From: Acidisoma cellulosilyticum
GTDB lineage: Bacteria > Pseudomonadota > Alphaproteobacteria > Acetobacterales > Acetobacteraceae
Length of the DNA stretch: 64,000 nt
Assembly (NCBI RefSeq): GCF_020621385.1
Contig: NZ_JAESVA010000001.1
Location: 248,001 to 312,000 of the forward strand
Direction of reading: 5' to 3'
Positions within the stretch are counted from its first letter, which is position 1. Every line of letters begins with the position of its first letter. Shown here in pieces: positions 1 to 9,347 of this stretch. The notes beneath the pieces were generated by a model. The model had not been told where the DNA came from. It made no database searches and was given only the letters and a program-made list of their open reading frames with translations. A program made the translations under genes and the position numbers.

Positions 1-812
1 TAGTTCAGGCCACGCTGAACTGCCACATAGGCGAGTTGGCTGCGGCTTTCCTCATCCAGCGTCATGGCAGCGACGACCGGCGCACCCTGGGGCAGAATCT
101 CCGTGAACAGGCGCAGCTTGGCAGCGCGGTAAGCTTCCATGCTGCCGTGATAATCCAGATGATCACGCGTCAGATTGGTGAAGGCCGCGGCGGAAAGGCG
201 CAGCCCGTCGAGCCGGAACTGGTCCAGCCCATGGGACGAGGCCTCGACCGCCGCATGCTGGATGCCCGCGCGGGCCAGCGCCGCCATGGTATTGGCGATG
301 GAGACCGGGTCCGGCGTCGTCAGCCCGGCACCCTGGGGGAAGCCCGGAGCGACGAGGCCGAGGGTGCCGAGCGAGGCCGCCGGATGACCGCCGAAGGTCC
401 AGAGCTGGCGCAGGAAATCCGCCGTGCTGGTCTTGCCGTTGGTGCCGGTGACGGCCGCGATGCGATGCGGCTGGGTGCCGGCAAGGCTTGCCGCCATGAT
501 TGCCAATCTGCGGCGCGGCTGTGCATCGAAAATGACCGGGCGCGGTGGCACGCCGGCCGGCCAATGGGTGCCGGGCGGCGCCAGAATGGCGGCTGCCCCC
601 TGGGCCACCGCATCGGCGATGTAATCCCGCCCGTCGCGGGTCTGGCCCGGCAGAGCCGCGAAGATGAAGCCGGGGCCGACATCCTGGCTATTGGCCGTGA
701 TGCCGGCCACTTCCACACCGGAGGAACCGCTCGGCGCGTTAGCGGCTAGCGAGCGCGTGGGACGAAGGGCGCCCTGCGCGTAGGCGCCCTGCATGAGATC
801 AATGAGTCGCAT
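1..812 (-). CDS. murE: UDP-N-acetylmuramoyl-tripeptide ligase MurE, partial (C-terminus beyond window)
   Basis: This Mur ligase adds the third-position diamino acid (normally meso-diaminopimelate in Gram-negatives) to UDP-MurNAc-L-Ala-D-Glu in the cytoplasm. About 270 N-terminal codons are present. The protein begins MRLIDLMQG and carries the ATP-binding loop GTNGKTS at residues 123-129, then a TTPDP substrate-loop segment and the motif AVEASSHGLDQ. The ATG at 812 overlaps the ftsI stop by 14 bases, which suggests translational coupling. An in-frame ATG at 794 is possible but would drop family-conserved N-terminal residues. The rest of the gene lies left of position 1, so the diamino-acid specificity motif cannot be read. 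Confidence 0.95.
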   Translation of the reverse strand, partial: MRLIDLMQGAYAQGALRPTRSLAANAPSGSSGVEVAGITANSQDVGPGFIFAALPGQTRDGRDYIADAVAQGAAAILAPPGTHWPAGVPPRPVIFDAQPRRRLAIMAASLAGTQPHRIAAVTGTNGKTSTADFLRQLWTFGGHPAASLGTLGLVAPGFPQGAGLTTPDPVSIANTMAALARAGIQHAAVEASSHGLDQFRLDGLRLSAAAFTNLTRDHLDYHGSMEAYRAAKLRLFTEILPQGAPVVAAMTLDEESRSQLAYVAVQRGLN

Positions 813-2799
813 CGGCTGAAGCCGGCGCCGGGACGCGATACATCGCGTCATGCCGCAGGTTTTTCACCGTGCTGGCAGGCGTCGTCCATTTTGTATCCTG
901 CGCGACACGCGCGATGCCACCACGCTTGGTCGGATGCGCGGGCTTGTCCATTGCGTTCGGGTCGTCAGGCTCTCCGGGATTGTTGGGACCATAGACGACG
1001 GCACCGGGCGGCGCCGGATAAGGATGCGGGAAATCGAGTTGCTGATTGATCTCAGCGACATTGTCGAAGCGCGGCATGACGTTCAGCATCGGTCCGATGC
1101 GGCCAATGATATGGCTGACCGCCGGGCCCGCCATCCAGCCGCCTGTGGTATAGCCATGCGTCTCAGCCGTCGCATGGCCCGAATCGATCGCGACATAGAC
1201 GACGTAGCGCGGCGCGTAGATCGGGAATGCCGCGACGAAGGAGCTGTAATTGGTGTGCTTCTTGTAGCCGCCGTGCTCGGACACCTTCTGCGCCGTGCCG
1301 GTTTTGGCGCCCACGAAATAGCCCGGCACGTCACCGAACTCACCCGTCCCGCTGGTCACGATATAGCGCATGATCTTGCGCATTATATCCGACGTCGATG
1401 TCTGCATGACGGTCGTACCCTGGATCGGCGGGTCGCCGATATTCTGAGCTAGGAGCGTCGGCTTATAGAGCGTGCCGCCGTTGACGATCGCGACCGCGGT
1501 ATTCGCGATATGCAGCGGCGTTTCGGCGATACCATTGCCGAAGGAGACGGTCATCAGCGTCGCCTTTCCCCAGGTGCTGGCAGGCTGCACCTGCGGCATC
1601 GCGGCTTCAGGCAACTGGATCGGCTCACGCGACATCAGGCCCAGCTTCTGCAGCCAGGCGCGCTGACGGTCCTTGCCGACCAGGAGCGAGATCCGCGAAG
1701 CGCCGATATTGGACGAGAGTTTCATGATGTCGCCGAGCTGCATCCAGACATGCTGCGGCTCGAAATCGGTGATGTGGAAACGACCGATCGGCAATGGATG
1801 GGTCGTGTTGAAATAGTCCCACATGTGAATGACATTGTCGTCCAGCGACATGCTGGCAGTCTGCAGCTTGAAGACCGAACCCGGCTCGTACGTGCCGGTT
1901 GCGCAGCGGTTGAAGCGCTCCGCATCCGTCGCCTGGGCAAGATCGTTGGCGTCATAATCGGGGATGCTGACCATGCCGAGGATCTGGCCGCTATTCGCAT
2001 CCTCAACAATGCCGCAGCCGCCGACCGCGTCGAAGGTCTTCACCGCATTGGCGACTTCGTCCCGCACGATGGCCTGCACGCGCACGTCGATCGACAGGCG
2101 CAGCGGCGTCGTATCGGTGTTCAGGCGCGTATTGAAATACTTCTCGACGCCGGCAATGCCGTTGGCATCGATATCGACGCCGCCCAAAACCTGTGCCGCC
2201 GTATCCCCCAAGGGATAGCGCCGCTCAGACGACAGCTGAAAGGAAAGGCCCGGAACGCCAAGGTTGTTAATGGCGATTTCCTGAGCCGGGGTTACGCGGC
2301 GCGCGATATAGACGAAGGCCTTGGCGGAAGCCAGACGACGCGCAATGTCACCTTCGTCAACGTCAGGCAGGATTTTCTTCAGCTCGACCGCGACCGCGTT
2401 GGTGTCGATCATCTGGCGCGGATCGGCGTAAAGGCTGGCGACCGGCAACGAAACCGCCAGAATCTGGCCATTGGCATCGATGATCGAGGCACGGCCCGGC
2501 GGGGGGGCCGTCGCGGCGGCGGGCGGCTCAGGCGTGAACTGCTGCACGACGCGCGGCGCCGGCTTCATCGGATCGATCACGGTCGCGAAGGATAGCCGTG
2601 CGGCCACAGCAAAAAACAGAATGAGGAAGACCGCCGAGACCGCGACAAGGCGCGTGCGGCTTTTCTCCAGCGCCGCCCGCTGGCGGAGATCGGGCGAGGT
2701 CACGCGCACCGTCTCGCCCTGAAGGCCGCCGCTGCCCTGGCGCGGCCGCGGACCCCAAGGGTTATTCGGCGTCGTGTGAGGCGGGGGCGCGTCGCTCAT
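799..2799 (-). CDS. ftsI: Peptidoglycan D,D-transpeptidase FtsI (PBP3)
   Basis: Septum-specific class B penicillin-binding protein that cross-links peptidoglycan at the division site. The 666-residue protein has a proline-rich cytoplasmic N-terminus, one membrane anchor at about residues 51-70, a PBP dimerisation region, and all three transpeptidase motifs: SVFK (nucleophile S308), SSN at 362-364 and KTGT at 499-502. It is longer than the roughly 590 residues of E. coli FtsI, mainly through its N-terminal and C-terminal low-complexity tails. It lies between ftsL (12-base gap) and murE (14-base overlap) in the division/cell-wall operon. Function and start are secure. Confidence 0.96.
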   Translation of the reverse strand: MSDAPPPHTTPNNPWGPRPRQGSGGLQGETVRVTSPDLRQRAALEKSRTRLVAVSAVFLILFFAVAARLSFATVIDPMKPAPRVVQQFTPEPPAAATAPPPGRASIIDANGQILAVSLPVASLYADPRQMIDTNAVAVELKKILPDVDEGDIARRLASAKAFVYIARRVTPAQEIAINNLGVPGLSFQLSSERRYPLGDTAAQVLGGVDIDANGIAGVEKYFNTRLNTDTTPLRLSIDVRVQAIVRDEVANAVKTFDAVGGCGIVEDANSGQILGMVSIPDYDANDLAQATDAERFNRCATGTYEPGSVFKLQTASMSLDDNVIHMWDYFNTTHPLPIGRFHITDFEPQHVWMQLGDIMKLSSNIGASRISLLVGKDRQRAWLQKLGLMSREPIQLPEAAMPQVQPASTWGKATLMTVSFGNGIAETPLHIANTAVAIVNGGTLYKPTLLAQNIGDPPIQGTTVMQTSTSDIMRKIMRYIVTSGTGEFGDVPGYFVGAKTGTAQKVSEHGGYKKHTNYSSFVAAFPIYAPRYVVYVAIDSGHATAETHGYTTGGWMAGPAVSHIIGRIGPMLNVMPRFDNVAEINQQLDFPHPYPAPPGAVVYGPNNPGEPDDPNAMDKPAHPTKRGGIARVAQDTKWTTPASTVKNLRHDAMYRVPAPASADATH

Positions 2800-2811
2800 A
2801 CCGAACCGCGC

Positions 2812-3798
2812 CTATTGGGTCGAAGAATAGAGCGGACGCGGCGGCGCGAGGGTCGCGGCCGACGCCATGCCCAGCGATGAACCGACCGGCGTGTACATCA
2901 CCGTCGCGGCCCGGGGCGTGATCCGCTCGCTACCGTAGGCCGGGTGGGTCGCGTCATTGGCCGCGAAATACTGCGTACCACTCGGCGACGTCGGCTTGCT
3001 GTGATGCGTGGCATGGTGCGGCTTGGGTGCGGGCGAAGCGGCGCTATTATCGGCCAGAGACGAATCCGCACCATCCTGGGGGATATTCGCCTTCGCAACG
3101 GCCGGCTGCACATGTTTCGCATAATGATGCGTCACACGCGGCACGCTGACCGCAACCTTCGCAAGTGACGGCGGCGCGGCATGCGCCATGGCAACGGCGG
3201 CGGAAGCCGAGGCCGCGACGGAGGCCGCCGCAGCAGCCTTGAGCGCGGCATTCGGAGACGCGTTCGGCGTCGGTGCGGGGTTGCTCGCGATAGCCGGTGC
3301 GTCGGCATCGCTGGCGGCCGTATCGGCGCCCGCATCAGACGTCGCTGCCGGAGCCGGCACGACCGGCTGCAACATGGCAACCGCCGTCCCGTCGGACGCG
3401 CCACCCGACGGTGTGGCCGGCGCGTTGGAAGCCATCGGCACGCCATGAGTGGGGTCGGTGGCAGGTGCGGCGATATCGGGCATCACAGGGGCAGTCTTGG
3501 TGCCGGGCGGGATCGGCGCCGGCAAAGCAACGGCCAGCTGATCCAGCGTCATCAGCTGCGACGGGCCCATGGGCTTGAGCGTCAGATACTGATCCGACAG
3601 CGCCTGCAGACGCTCCGGGTCATTCATCAAAGCCCAGTCGGCACGCAGCATGCGGGTTTTTTCACGCGCCATGTCGATATCATGGAAGGTGCTGCGCAGA
3701 GACGCATCGAGGGCGAAGGCACGCTGCTTGACCTGATACAGGTAAAGGCCGGACCCGGCAGCCAGCGCGAGACAGATGCACGTAAAAGGTTTGATCAT
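2812..3798 (-). CDS. ftsL: FtsL-like cell division protein with long Ala/Pro-rich tail
   Basis: The position between rsmH and ftsI and the N-terminal layout fit FtsL, the bitopic divisome protein that works with FtsB and FtsQ. Residues 4-22 form one membrane helix. Residues 23-75 are a predicted coiled coil containing the typical stretch ending in [18 protein letters not shown]. Alphaproteobacterial FtsL proteins are usually near 100-150 residues; this one continues to 328 with an extension dominated by Ala, Pro, Ser and His. The ATG at 3798 overlaps the rsmH stop (ATGA). The N-terminal call is firm from context and topology. The role of the tail, presumably periplasmic, is unknown. Confidence 0.8.
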   Translation of the reverse strand: MIKPFTCICLALAAGSGLYLYQVKQRAFALDASLRSTFHDIDMAREKTRMLRADWALMNDPERLQALSDQYLTLKPMGPSQLMTLDQLAVALPAPIPPGTKTAPVMPDIAAPATDPTHGVPMASNAPATPSGGASDGTAVAMLQPVVPAPAATSDAGADTAASDADAPAIASNPAPTPNASPNAALKAAAAASVAASASAAVAMAHAAPPSLAKVAVSVPRVTHHYAKHVQPAVAKANIPQDGADSSLADNSAASPAPKPHHATHHSKPTSPSGTQYFAANDATHPAYGSERITPRAATVMYTPVGSSLGMASAATLAPPRPLYSSTQ

Positions 3799-4751
3799 GC
3801 CGCAATCTCCGGCGCATCAAGCCGACGCAAAGCCCGCAGGCGCGCAGAGCGCGCCCGCGGATTGGCCGCAGTTTCGGCAAGTCCGGGCCGCACAGCTTTG
3901 CGCGTCAGAAGGGAAAAGCTGGCGACCGCAGGGGGAAGAAGCCCGCGCGGATCGTATCGGGACGGACCGGGCGCCTGGCCCGCAGCTTCACTCATGAAAC
4001 GCTTAACAATCCGATCTTCGAGGGAATGGAAGGAAACAACGACGAGTCGCCCCCCAGGACGCAGTATGCGAACGGCTTGCTCTAAAGCACGTTCTATTTC
4101 ACCTAGTTCGTCGTTCACTTTTATTCGCAGCGCCTGAAAACTGCGCGTCGCCGGATGAATGCCGGATCGATCCGGCGGTAGAACGCTTCGAATGATCTCA
4201 GCCAGCCGCGCGGTTGTCGTAATCGGCTGCTCGGTGCGGGCGGCGACGATAGCGCGCGCGATGCGGCGCGACTGCCGCTCCTCCCCGAATTGGTAAAGAA
4301 TATCAGCGAGTTCGTCGGCCGTCAGTTTCGCCACCAGATCGGCGGCATTCGGCCCATCCACACCCATACGCATGTCGAGCGGCCCGTCATTGCGAAAGCT
4401 GAAGCCCCGCGCCGCGTCATCGATTTGAAAGGAGGAGACGCCGAGATCGAGCACGACACCGTCGAGGCTCGCGACGCCTTGGGCGCCGAGCAATGCCATT
4501 AGATCGCCGAACCGGCCTTCGACCAAATGCAGACGGCCAGGGTAATGGGCGGCGATGGCAGCCCCACGCGCGATCGCCTGCGGGTCGCGATCAATCGCCC
4601 AGATAGTGCAATCGGCGCTATCGAGAATGGCGCGCGTATAACCACCGCCGCCGAAAGTGCCGTCGAGATAGGCCTCCCCCGGACGTGGGCCCAGGGCTTC
4701 CAGCACCTCATGCAACAGCACGGGGATATGGCCGGGGGCTTGTGCGTTCAT
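3795..4751 (-). CDS. rsmH: 16S rRNA (cytosine1402-N4)-methyltransferase RsmH
   Basis: Methylates N4 of C1402 in the decoding centre of 16S rRNA (formerly MraW). The 318-residue protein has the SAM-binding segment [10 protein letters not shown] at residues 30-39, the motif [12 protein letters not shown], and the C-terminal segment [18 protein letters not shown] typical of the family. Length is normal. Its ATG at 4751 shares one base with the mraZ stop (TGATG) and its own stop overlaps the ftsL start, so the mra-fts genes are probably cotranslated. Confidence 0.97.
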   Translation of the reverse strand: MNAQAPGHIPVLLHEVLEALGPRPGEAYLDGTFGGGGYTRAILDSADCTIWAIDRDPQAIARGAAIAAHYPGRLHLVEGRFGDLMALLGAQGVASLDGVVLDLGVSSFQIDDAARGFSFRNDGPLDMRMGVDGPNAADLVAKLTADELADILYQFGEERQSRRIARAIVAARTEQPITTTARLAEIIRSVLPPDRSGIHPATRSFQALRIKVNDELGEIERALEQAVRILRPGGRLVVVSFHSLEDRIVKRFMSEAAGQAPGPSRYDPRGLLPPAVASFSLLTRKAVRPGLAETAANPRARSARLRALRRLDAPEIAA

Positions 4752-5248
4752 CAGACGCCCCCCGCTGCGACGACGGCAGCCGGCCGGGCGATCCCGCCCA
4801 GCGTCAGGCCGCTGCTATTGACGATCTGGCGTGCTTCAGCGGCCCGCGCGCGGGCGGCCTCCGGCTCCCAGATCTGGAAGATCGGACCGGTGCCCATGAA
4901 CACGACATTGTCCGACACGCCGGCATGGCTCGTCAGCATCTCATTCAGGATGATGCGGCCTTCCCGGTCGGATTCGATCGGATAGGCATCGGCATAGATG
5001 GCCGCCGCCAGATTGTCGTATTCCGGGCTGAAGAGCTCATAGCGGTCAAGCTGCTGCGCCAGCTTATCGAAGACCGCCTGCGGCCAGGCTTCGACGCATG
5101 GGTATTTGTGGGACGGGCGCAGGATCATGCTCACGCTGCCCTCGGTCGCAGCCCCGAAAGACCGGAGTGCAGTGCGAAAAGCAGCCGGTACCGATACCCG
5201 ACCCTTGGCATCCAACCGGTTAAGGTGGCTCCCGAGAAAATGCGTCAT
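4751..5248 (-). CDS. mraZ: Division/cell wall cluster transcriptional regulator MraZ
   Basis: AbrB-fold DNA-binding protein that represses its own division/cell-wall operon by binding TGGGN repeats. The first SpoVT/AbrB-like half begins at [17 protein letters not shown], and the second carries [17 protein letters not shown]. At 165 residues it is slightly longer than the usual 145-150. The start at 5248 follows a GAGGGGG ribosome-binding stretch. Four TGGGN boxes lie about 90-120 bases upstream (see separate entry), consistent with autoregulation. Confidence 0.96.
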   Translation of the reverse strand: MTHFLGSHLNRLDAKGRVSVPAAFRTALRSFGAATEGSVSMILRPSHKYPCVEAWPQAVFDKLAQQLDRYELFSPEYDNLAAAIYADAYPIESDREGRIILNEMLTSHAGVSDNVVFMGTGPIFQIWEPEAARARAAEARQIVNSSGLTLGGIARPAAVVAAGGV

Positions 5249-5604
5249 CGGGCCCCCCTCACCTTATGCGCTGGCCACAGCGCTTCCATTGACACTTTTG
5301 GCGAAGCGCGACGCGCCCGCACCAATCACCTCATGGGATACCGTGGGTTATCATGGGCACAGATGGGCGTCAAAGAATTTTACGCTCACGACCTGGAAAA
5401 AGGTCTTGGTTTTCCTCTGAAAACCGCAGGATCCTGTCGTTTGACAGGTCCCGACCGAATACACGAACGCGTGTAACGTTCTTGTGGCGTTTCGGAATGA
5501 TAGCATCCCGAGGCGCCGTTTTCGAGGAATAAGAGGGCTTGGCCCATAATTTCCCATGGCCACAGCGCCCCGTCACCCACGAAAGCCCATGGGGACGGAA
5601 AATC
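5249..5604. other. Intergenic region between mraZ and rnpB
   Basis: No convincing gene lies in these 356 bases. They hold the MraZ boxes and mraZ leader, plus a short hairpin CCTGTC-GTTT-GACAGG at 5433-5448. Downstream of the RNase P RNA I see no hairpin followed by a T-run, so how transcription of that RNA ends is unclear. Confidence 0.6.
5334..5368. promoter_or_regulatory. MraZ operator: four TGGGN boxes at 10-bp period
   Basis: Read on the plus strand, TGGGN occurs at 5334-5338 (TGGGA), 5344-5348 (TGGGT), 5354-5358 (TGGGC) and 5364-5368 (TGGGC), each separated by exactly five bases. This is the layout described for MraZ boxes in other bacteria (TGGGN repeats with 5-nt spacers), here with four rather than three copies. 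A TTGACG hexamer on the minus strand (5368-5373) abuts the array and could be a -35 element, so bound MraZ would cover the promoter core. The array lies upstream of mraZ; binding itself is inferred. Confidence 0.85.
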
Positions 5605-6018
<414 letters not shown>

Positions 6019-6050
6019 GGCGGGCTGATTGCGCCTGACGGCCCGCGCGG

Positions 6051-6761
6051 TCAACCGCTGTTCTGCACAGACCTCATGAGCATGGCCGCGCGGAGCGCGG
6101 TTTCCGCGTCCGCTTCGCCGCTCACCAGCGCCGGGCGCCAGCGGCGCTGAAAGGCGCGCAGCAGTGTCGCGAAGGCAGCCTCCCCCTGCGTCAGGGACGG
6201 CACCGGATAGCCGATTTCCGCCAGATCGACGCGAAGCTTTGTCTCATCCACCGATGACGCGACAACAAAATCAGGAAAGTCCGGCCAAAGACCAACTCCC
6301 TGGGTTGCCAGCCAGGGCCAATCGAACAGCTCGCCGGGATCTTCCTTGCGGTCGGGCGCGACATCGGAATGCGCGACGACGTTGCGCGGCGGAATGGGGT
6401 GGCGCGACAAAATGCCCAGACAGAGGTCCCGCACCGCCGCCATCTGGGCTGGCGGAAAGGGCCGATAACCCCATTCATGGCCGGGATTGACGATCTCGAC
6501 CCCGATGCAGCGCCCATTCAACGTGTCATGGCCACGCCAGAAGGAAATGCCGGCATGCCAGGCCCGCCTGTCTTCGGGAACCAAATTCCAGACGGTGCCG
6601 TCCTCCTCCACCACGTAGTGGGAAGAGACGCGGGCTTCGGGATCACAGAGCCGATCGATCGCGGCCTGTCCCGACTGCATGCCGGTGTAATGCAGGACGA
6701 GAATATCAACCGGCTCATCCGCCGGCCGCGCATCATGATTGGGGGAAGCGCGTGTTCTCAC
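6051..6761 (-). CDS. ampD: N-acetylmuramoyl-L-alanine amidase, AmpD type
   Basis: Zinc amidase that cleaves muropeptide stem peptides from (anhydro)MurNAc during peptidoglycan recycling. The 236-residue protein is one Amidase_2 domain with the motifs LVLHYTGM, RVSSHYVVEEDG, AWHAG and VVAHSDVAPDRKEDPGELFDW; the histidines in LHYTG and AHSD and the aspartate in APDRKEDPG are the expected zinc ligands. No signal peptide is seen, which favours a cytosolic AmpD over a periplasmic AmiD. The start is a GTG at 6761 that overlaps the ccrM stop (GTGA). It is the last gene of the operon reading from 9337. Confidence 0.9.
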   Translation of the reverse strand: MRTRASPNHDARPADEPVDILVLHYTGMQSGQAAIDRLCDPEARVSSHYVVEEDGTVWNLVPEDRRAWHAGISFWRGHDTLNGRCIGVEIVNPGHEWGYRPFPPAQMAAVRDLCLGILSRHPIPPRNVVAHSDVAPDRKEDPGELFDWPWLATQGVGLWPDFPDFVVASSVDETKLRVDLAEIGYPVPSLTQGEAAFATLLRAFQRRWRPALVSGEADAETALRAAMLMRSVQNSG

Positions 6762-7837
6762 GACTTCCGCAGCACATCGATCGGCACCAGCAAGCCGTCC
6801 CGCTCGAAATGCCAGAAGGTCCAGCCGTTGCAGGACGGCGCATTCTGCAACTCCGCGCCGACCTTATGGATGGAACCACGCAGATCGCCCGCGCTGACGC
6901 TGCCGTCCGATCCCACAATCACCGAAACGCGGCGCTGCTTGTCGTACAGCACCGTCCCGGCCGCGAGAGCACCATTCTCCACCAACGAACCGAAGGCGAT
7001 GCGGGGCGTTTCTCGGCGCGAGGGCGTGATGGCCATCGCGTCATTGTCCAGCGCCTTGGTCTGGGCCAGGCGCGCCCAGGCCGCTTCGACATAGGCCGGG
7101 TGCCGCTCGATACCGATGAAATGACGGTTCAGCCGTTTGGCGACGACCGCCGTGGTGCCGGTGCCGGAGAAGGGATCGAGCACGACATCCTCGGGCGCGG
7201 TCGAGGAGAGCAGAATGCGGTGAAGCATGGCTTCCGGCTTCTGCGTCGGATGCAGCTTCAGCCCATGCTGATTGCGCAACCGCTCCGGCCCGTTGCAGAT
7301 CGGCAGAAACCAGTCGCTGCGCATCTGCAAATCGTCATTCGACGTCTTCATGGCCTGGTAGTTGAAACGGTAGCGGGAATCCCGGCCCCGCGCCGCCCAA
7401 ATCAGCGTCTCATGCGCATTGGTAAAGCGCCGGCCGCGGAAATTGGGCATCGGGTTCGACTTGCGCCAAATGATGTCGTTCAGCATCCAGAAACCGAGAT
7501 CCTGAAGCGCGGCACCGATGCGGAAGATGTTGTGATAGGAGCCGATAACCCAAAGCGTGCCGTCCTTGCGCAGCACGCGGCGGCATTCCGTCAGCCATGC
7601 ATGGGTGAAGCGGTCATACTCCGCGAAATCGGTGAAGCGGTCCCAATCCTCGTCCACGCCATCGACCACGCTCTCGTCCGGCCGGCGCAGCTGGCCCTGA
7701 AGCTGAAGATTATAGGGCGGATCGGCGAAGATGCAGTGAACCGACGCCGGCGGCAGCATCCGCATCATCTGGACGCAATCGCCCAGCAGAAGCTGGTTCA
7801 GCGGCAATTCGCGCGTGAGATCCACGTTCCTCCTCAT
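6758..7837 (-). CDS. ccrM: CcrM-type adenine-N6 DNA methyltransferase (predicted GANTC)
   Basis: Cell-cycle DNA methyltransferase expected to methylate adenine in GANTC. It has the beta-class motif order: catalytic DPPY at residues 39-42 of the 359-residue form, then the SAM motif FSGTGTT near 223-229. The C-terminal domain (about 270-359, with RRVSVIVGSDGSVSAGDL and GWTFWHFER) is the DNA-recognition extension of CcrM. The frame is open upstream to 8044, but that part overlaps rnhB, so the start is ATG 7837 (MRRNVDL). An SD-like AGGAGG sits just inside the gene, 3 bases before a GTG at 7825 that could be an alternative start. No restriction partner is present. Confidence 0.93.
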   Translation of the reverse strand: MRRNVDLTRELPLNQLLLGDCVQMMRMLPPASVHCIFADPPYNLQLQGQLRRPDESVVDGVDEDWDRFTDFAEYDRFTHAWLTECRRVLRKDGTLWVIGSYHNIFRIGAALQDLGFWMLNDIIWRKSNPMPNFRGRRFTNAHETLIWAARGRDSRYRFNYQAMKTSNDDLQMRSDWFLPICNGPERLRNQHGLKLHPTQKPEAMLHRILLSSTAPEDVVLDPFSGTGTTAVVAKRLNRHFIGIERHPAYVEAAWARLAQTKALDNDAMAITPSRRETPRIAFGSLVENGALAAGTVLYDKQRRVSVIVGSDGSVSAGDLRGSIHKVGAELQNAPSCNGWTFWHFERDGLLVPIDVLRKS

Positions 7838-7904
7838 GGTGTCGAACCAAATGGCAAGCGGCCAGACAGGCGAAGGCACGTAAGACGTTTCAACATGATC
7901 GGAC

Positions 7905-8618
7905 TCAGAGTGCCAGAGCGTTGTGACGGGACGGCGCGGCTTTGCCCTGATTTTTCGTCCAGGGCGCGGCGGTCTCCGTCGAGAGGGCCGGCACGTCGAG
8001 CAGAAGCGTTTCCTGAAGCAGAGCGCGCACAGGCGCGAAAGCACGCCGATGATGCAGCGTCACACCGATCTCAGCCAAGGCCCGGCAATGGACCGCCGTG
8101 CCATAGCCGGCATTGCGTTCCCAGCCGTAATGCGGGTAGCGGGCGGCCAGACGGGCCATCAGCCGGTCACGGATGACCTTGGCGATGATGGACGCCGCCG
8201 CGATCGAGAGGCTTGTCGCGTCCCCGCCCACGACGCATTGCGCGGGGCAGGCGAATTTGGGGGCCATATTGCCGTCGACCAGTACGGAATCGGGGGTCTG
8301 CGGCAGGCGCAGCATGGCGCGCTGCATAGCGAGGTGGCTGGCCCGGAGGATATTGATATCCTCGATTTCGGTGACGGAGGCCGCTCCGACGCCGATCTCT
8401 ACATTCCTCGCCGCGCGCAAGGCCGCATAGGCGGCTTCGCGTCGCGCCGCCGTCAGTTTCTTGGAATCATCCAATAGGCTTGCAAGTGCCTTCGGCACGC
8501 CCTTGGGGAAGACGACCGCGGCCGCGACAACCGGCCCCGCAAGCGGACCGCGCCCGACCTCGTCCACCCCCGCGACACGACCGCCGGCTGCCTTTTCCAG
8601 CTTGAAATGCGGTGCCAT
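7905..8618 (-). CDS. rnhB: Ribonuclease HII
   Basis: Endonuclease that cleaves the RNA strand of RNA-DNA hybrids and nicks at misincorporated ribonucleotides. The hallmark [16 protein letters not shown] is at residues 15-30, with the first acidic catalytic residues D19 and E20, followed by [17 protein letters not shown] and [17 protein letters not shown]. The length of 237 is normal, with a roughly 30-residue polar C-terminal tail. The ATG at 8618 shares a base with the upstream stop (TGATG). Confidence 0.96.
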   Translation of the reverse strand: MAPHFKLEKAAGGRVAGVDEVGRGPLAGPVVAAAVVFPKGVPKALASLLDDSKKLTAARREAAYAALRAARNVEIGVGAASVTEIEDINILRASHLAMQRAMLRLPQTPDSVLVDGNMAPKFACPAQCVVGGDATSLSIAAASIIAKVIRDRLMARLAARYPHYGWERNAGYGTAVHCRALAEIGVTLHHRRAFAPVRALLQETLLLDVPALSTETAAPWTKNQGKAAPSRHNALAL

Positions 8619-9337
8619 CAGTCGCGCCCGAAGAGCCGGCGCCAGAAGCTGCCGACATGGCCCAAGACGCTATCGGACGAACCGCCCTGATTCTGGGCCT
8701 GATTGTAGGACACATGCGGCCGGCTCGCGGGCGGGCGCAGCGCACTGCTCAAAAGCTGGCGGCCGGTATCACGCTCGGCGATCAGATGGCGCTGAAAATC
8801 GACGATCGCCGCCGAGTTTTCATCCAAGGGCTCTTCCATCAGCGCTTCGGCGATGACCGCGGCACGGGAGAAATCCCCCGAGCGGCGGGCGATGTCGATC
8901 AGGCAGAGGCGGGGCTGCACTGCCCGTGAGCCTGGCCAGAGTTCGGCCGCCTGGGCGCGCCAGAGCCGAGCCCATTCCGCGTCTTCTGCGTCATCGGCGG
9001 CCCAGGCCGCCTGCAACAACGCCTCCGCCGCCGGCCAGGGATCGTCGCGCCGCTGCGACAGAAGTGCCCAGAGCAGAAAATGACGGGCAAAGGCCGGCGC
9101 CTGGTCGCGCAGCGCCGCATATTCCGGATCGTTCCGCACGACAGCCGCATCAGCCTCGGTCAACTTGGCCAGATCCGGTGCGGCCGCACCGCAGCCGGAG
9201 CAAACGGCCACCCAGTGGCGGAGGGTGGAACGCGCAGGCTCACCGGGACGGAAATCGAGGTCCGGTGACAATTCCGCCATCGGCGCCTTGAATTCCGGCT
9301 TCACCACAGCGCCGCAAACCGCGCAAAGGCTGCTCAT
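8618..9337 (-). CDS. Uncharacterised zinc-ribbon protein
   Basis: I do not recognise the family with confidence. The 239-residue protein has two CxxC pairs, C5/C8 and C46/C49, that could form one zinc ribbon. A mostly alpha-helical, tryptophan- and alanine-rich region (about 80-200) follows, resembling helical repeats. There is no membrane segment or signal peptide. It overlaps rnhB by one base and heads the operon zinc-ribbon protein-rnhB-ccrM-ampD, so it is probably cotranscribed with DNA-maintenance genes. The function remains open. Confidence 0.8.
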   Translation of the reverse strand: MSSLCAVCGAVVKPEFKAPMAELSPDLDFRPGEPARSTLRHWVAVCSGCGAAAPDLAKLTEADAAVVRNDPEYAALRDQAPAFARHFLLWALLSQRRDDPWPAAEALLQAAWAADDAEDAEWARLWRAQAAELWPGSRAVQPRLCLIDIARRSGDFSRAAVIAEALMEEPLDENSAAIVDFQRHLIAERDTGRQLLSSALRPPASRPHVSYNQAQNQGGSSDSVLGHVGSFWRRLFGRD

Positions 9338-9347
9338 CGCACGGTCC

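Noticed and set aside
36-749. 237-codon plus-strand frame over murE
   Set aside because: It is antisense to a clearly conserved murE; no family features.
1510-2595. 361-codon plus-strand frame over ftsI
   Set aside because: Shadow of the transpeptidase gene, typical third-position GC effect.
5433-5448. CCTGTC/GACAGG hairpin as rnpB terminator
   Set aside because: More than 150 bases past the RNA end and no T-run follows in the transcription direction.
7838-8044. N-terminal extension of the CcrM frame
   Set aside because: Overlaps the end of rnhB, is not CcrM-like, and a start at 7837 gives the usual length.
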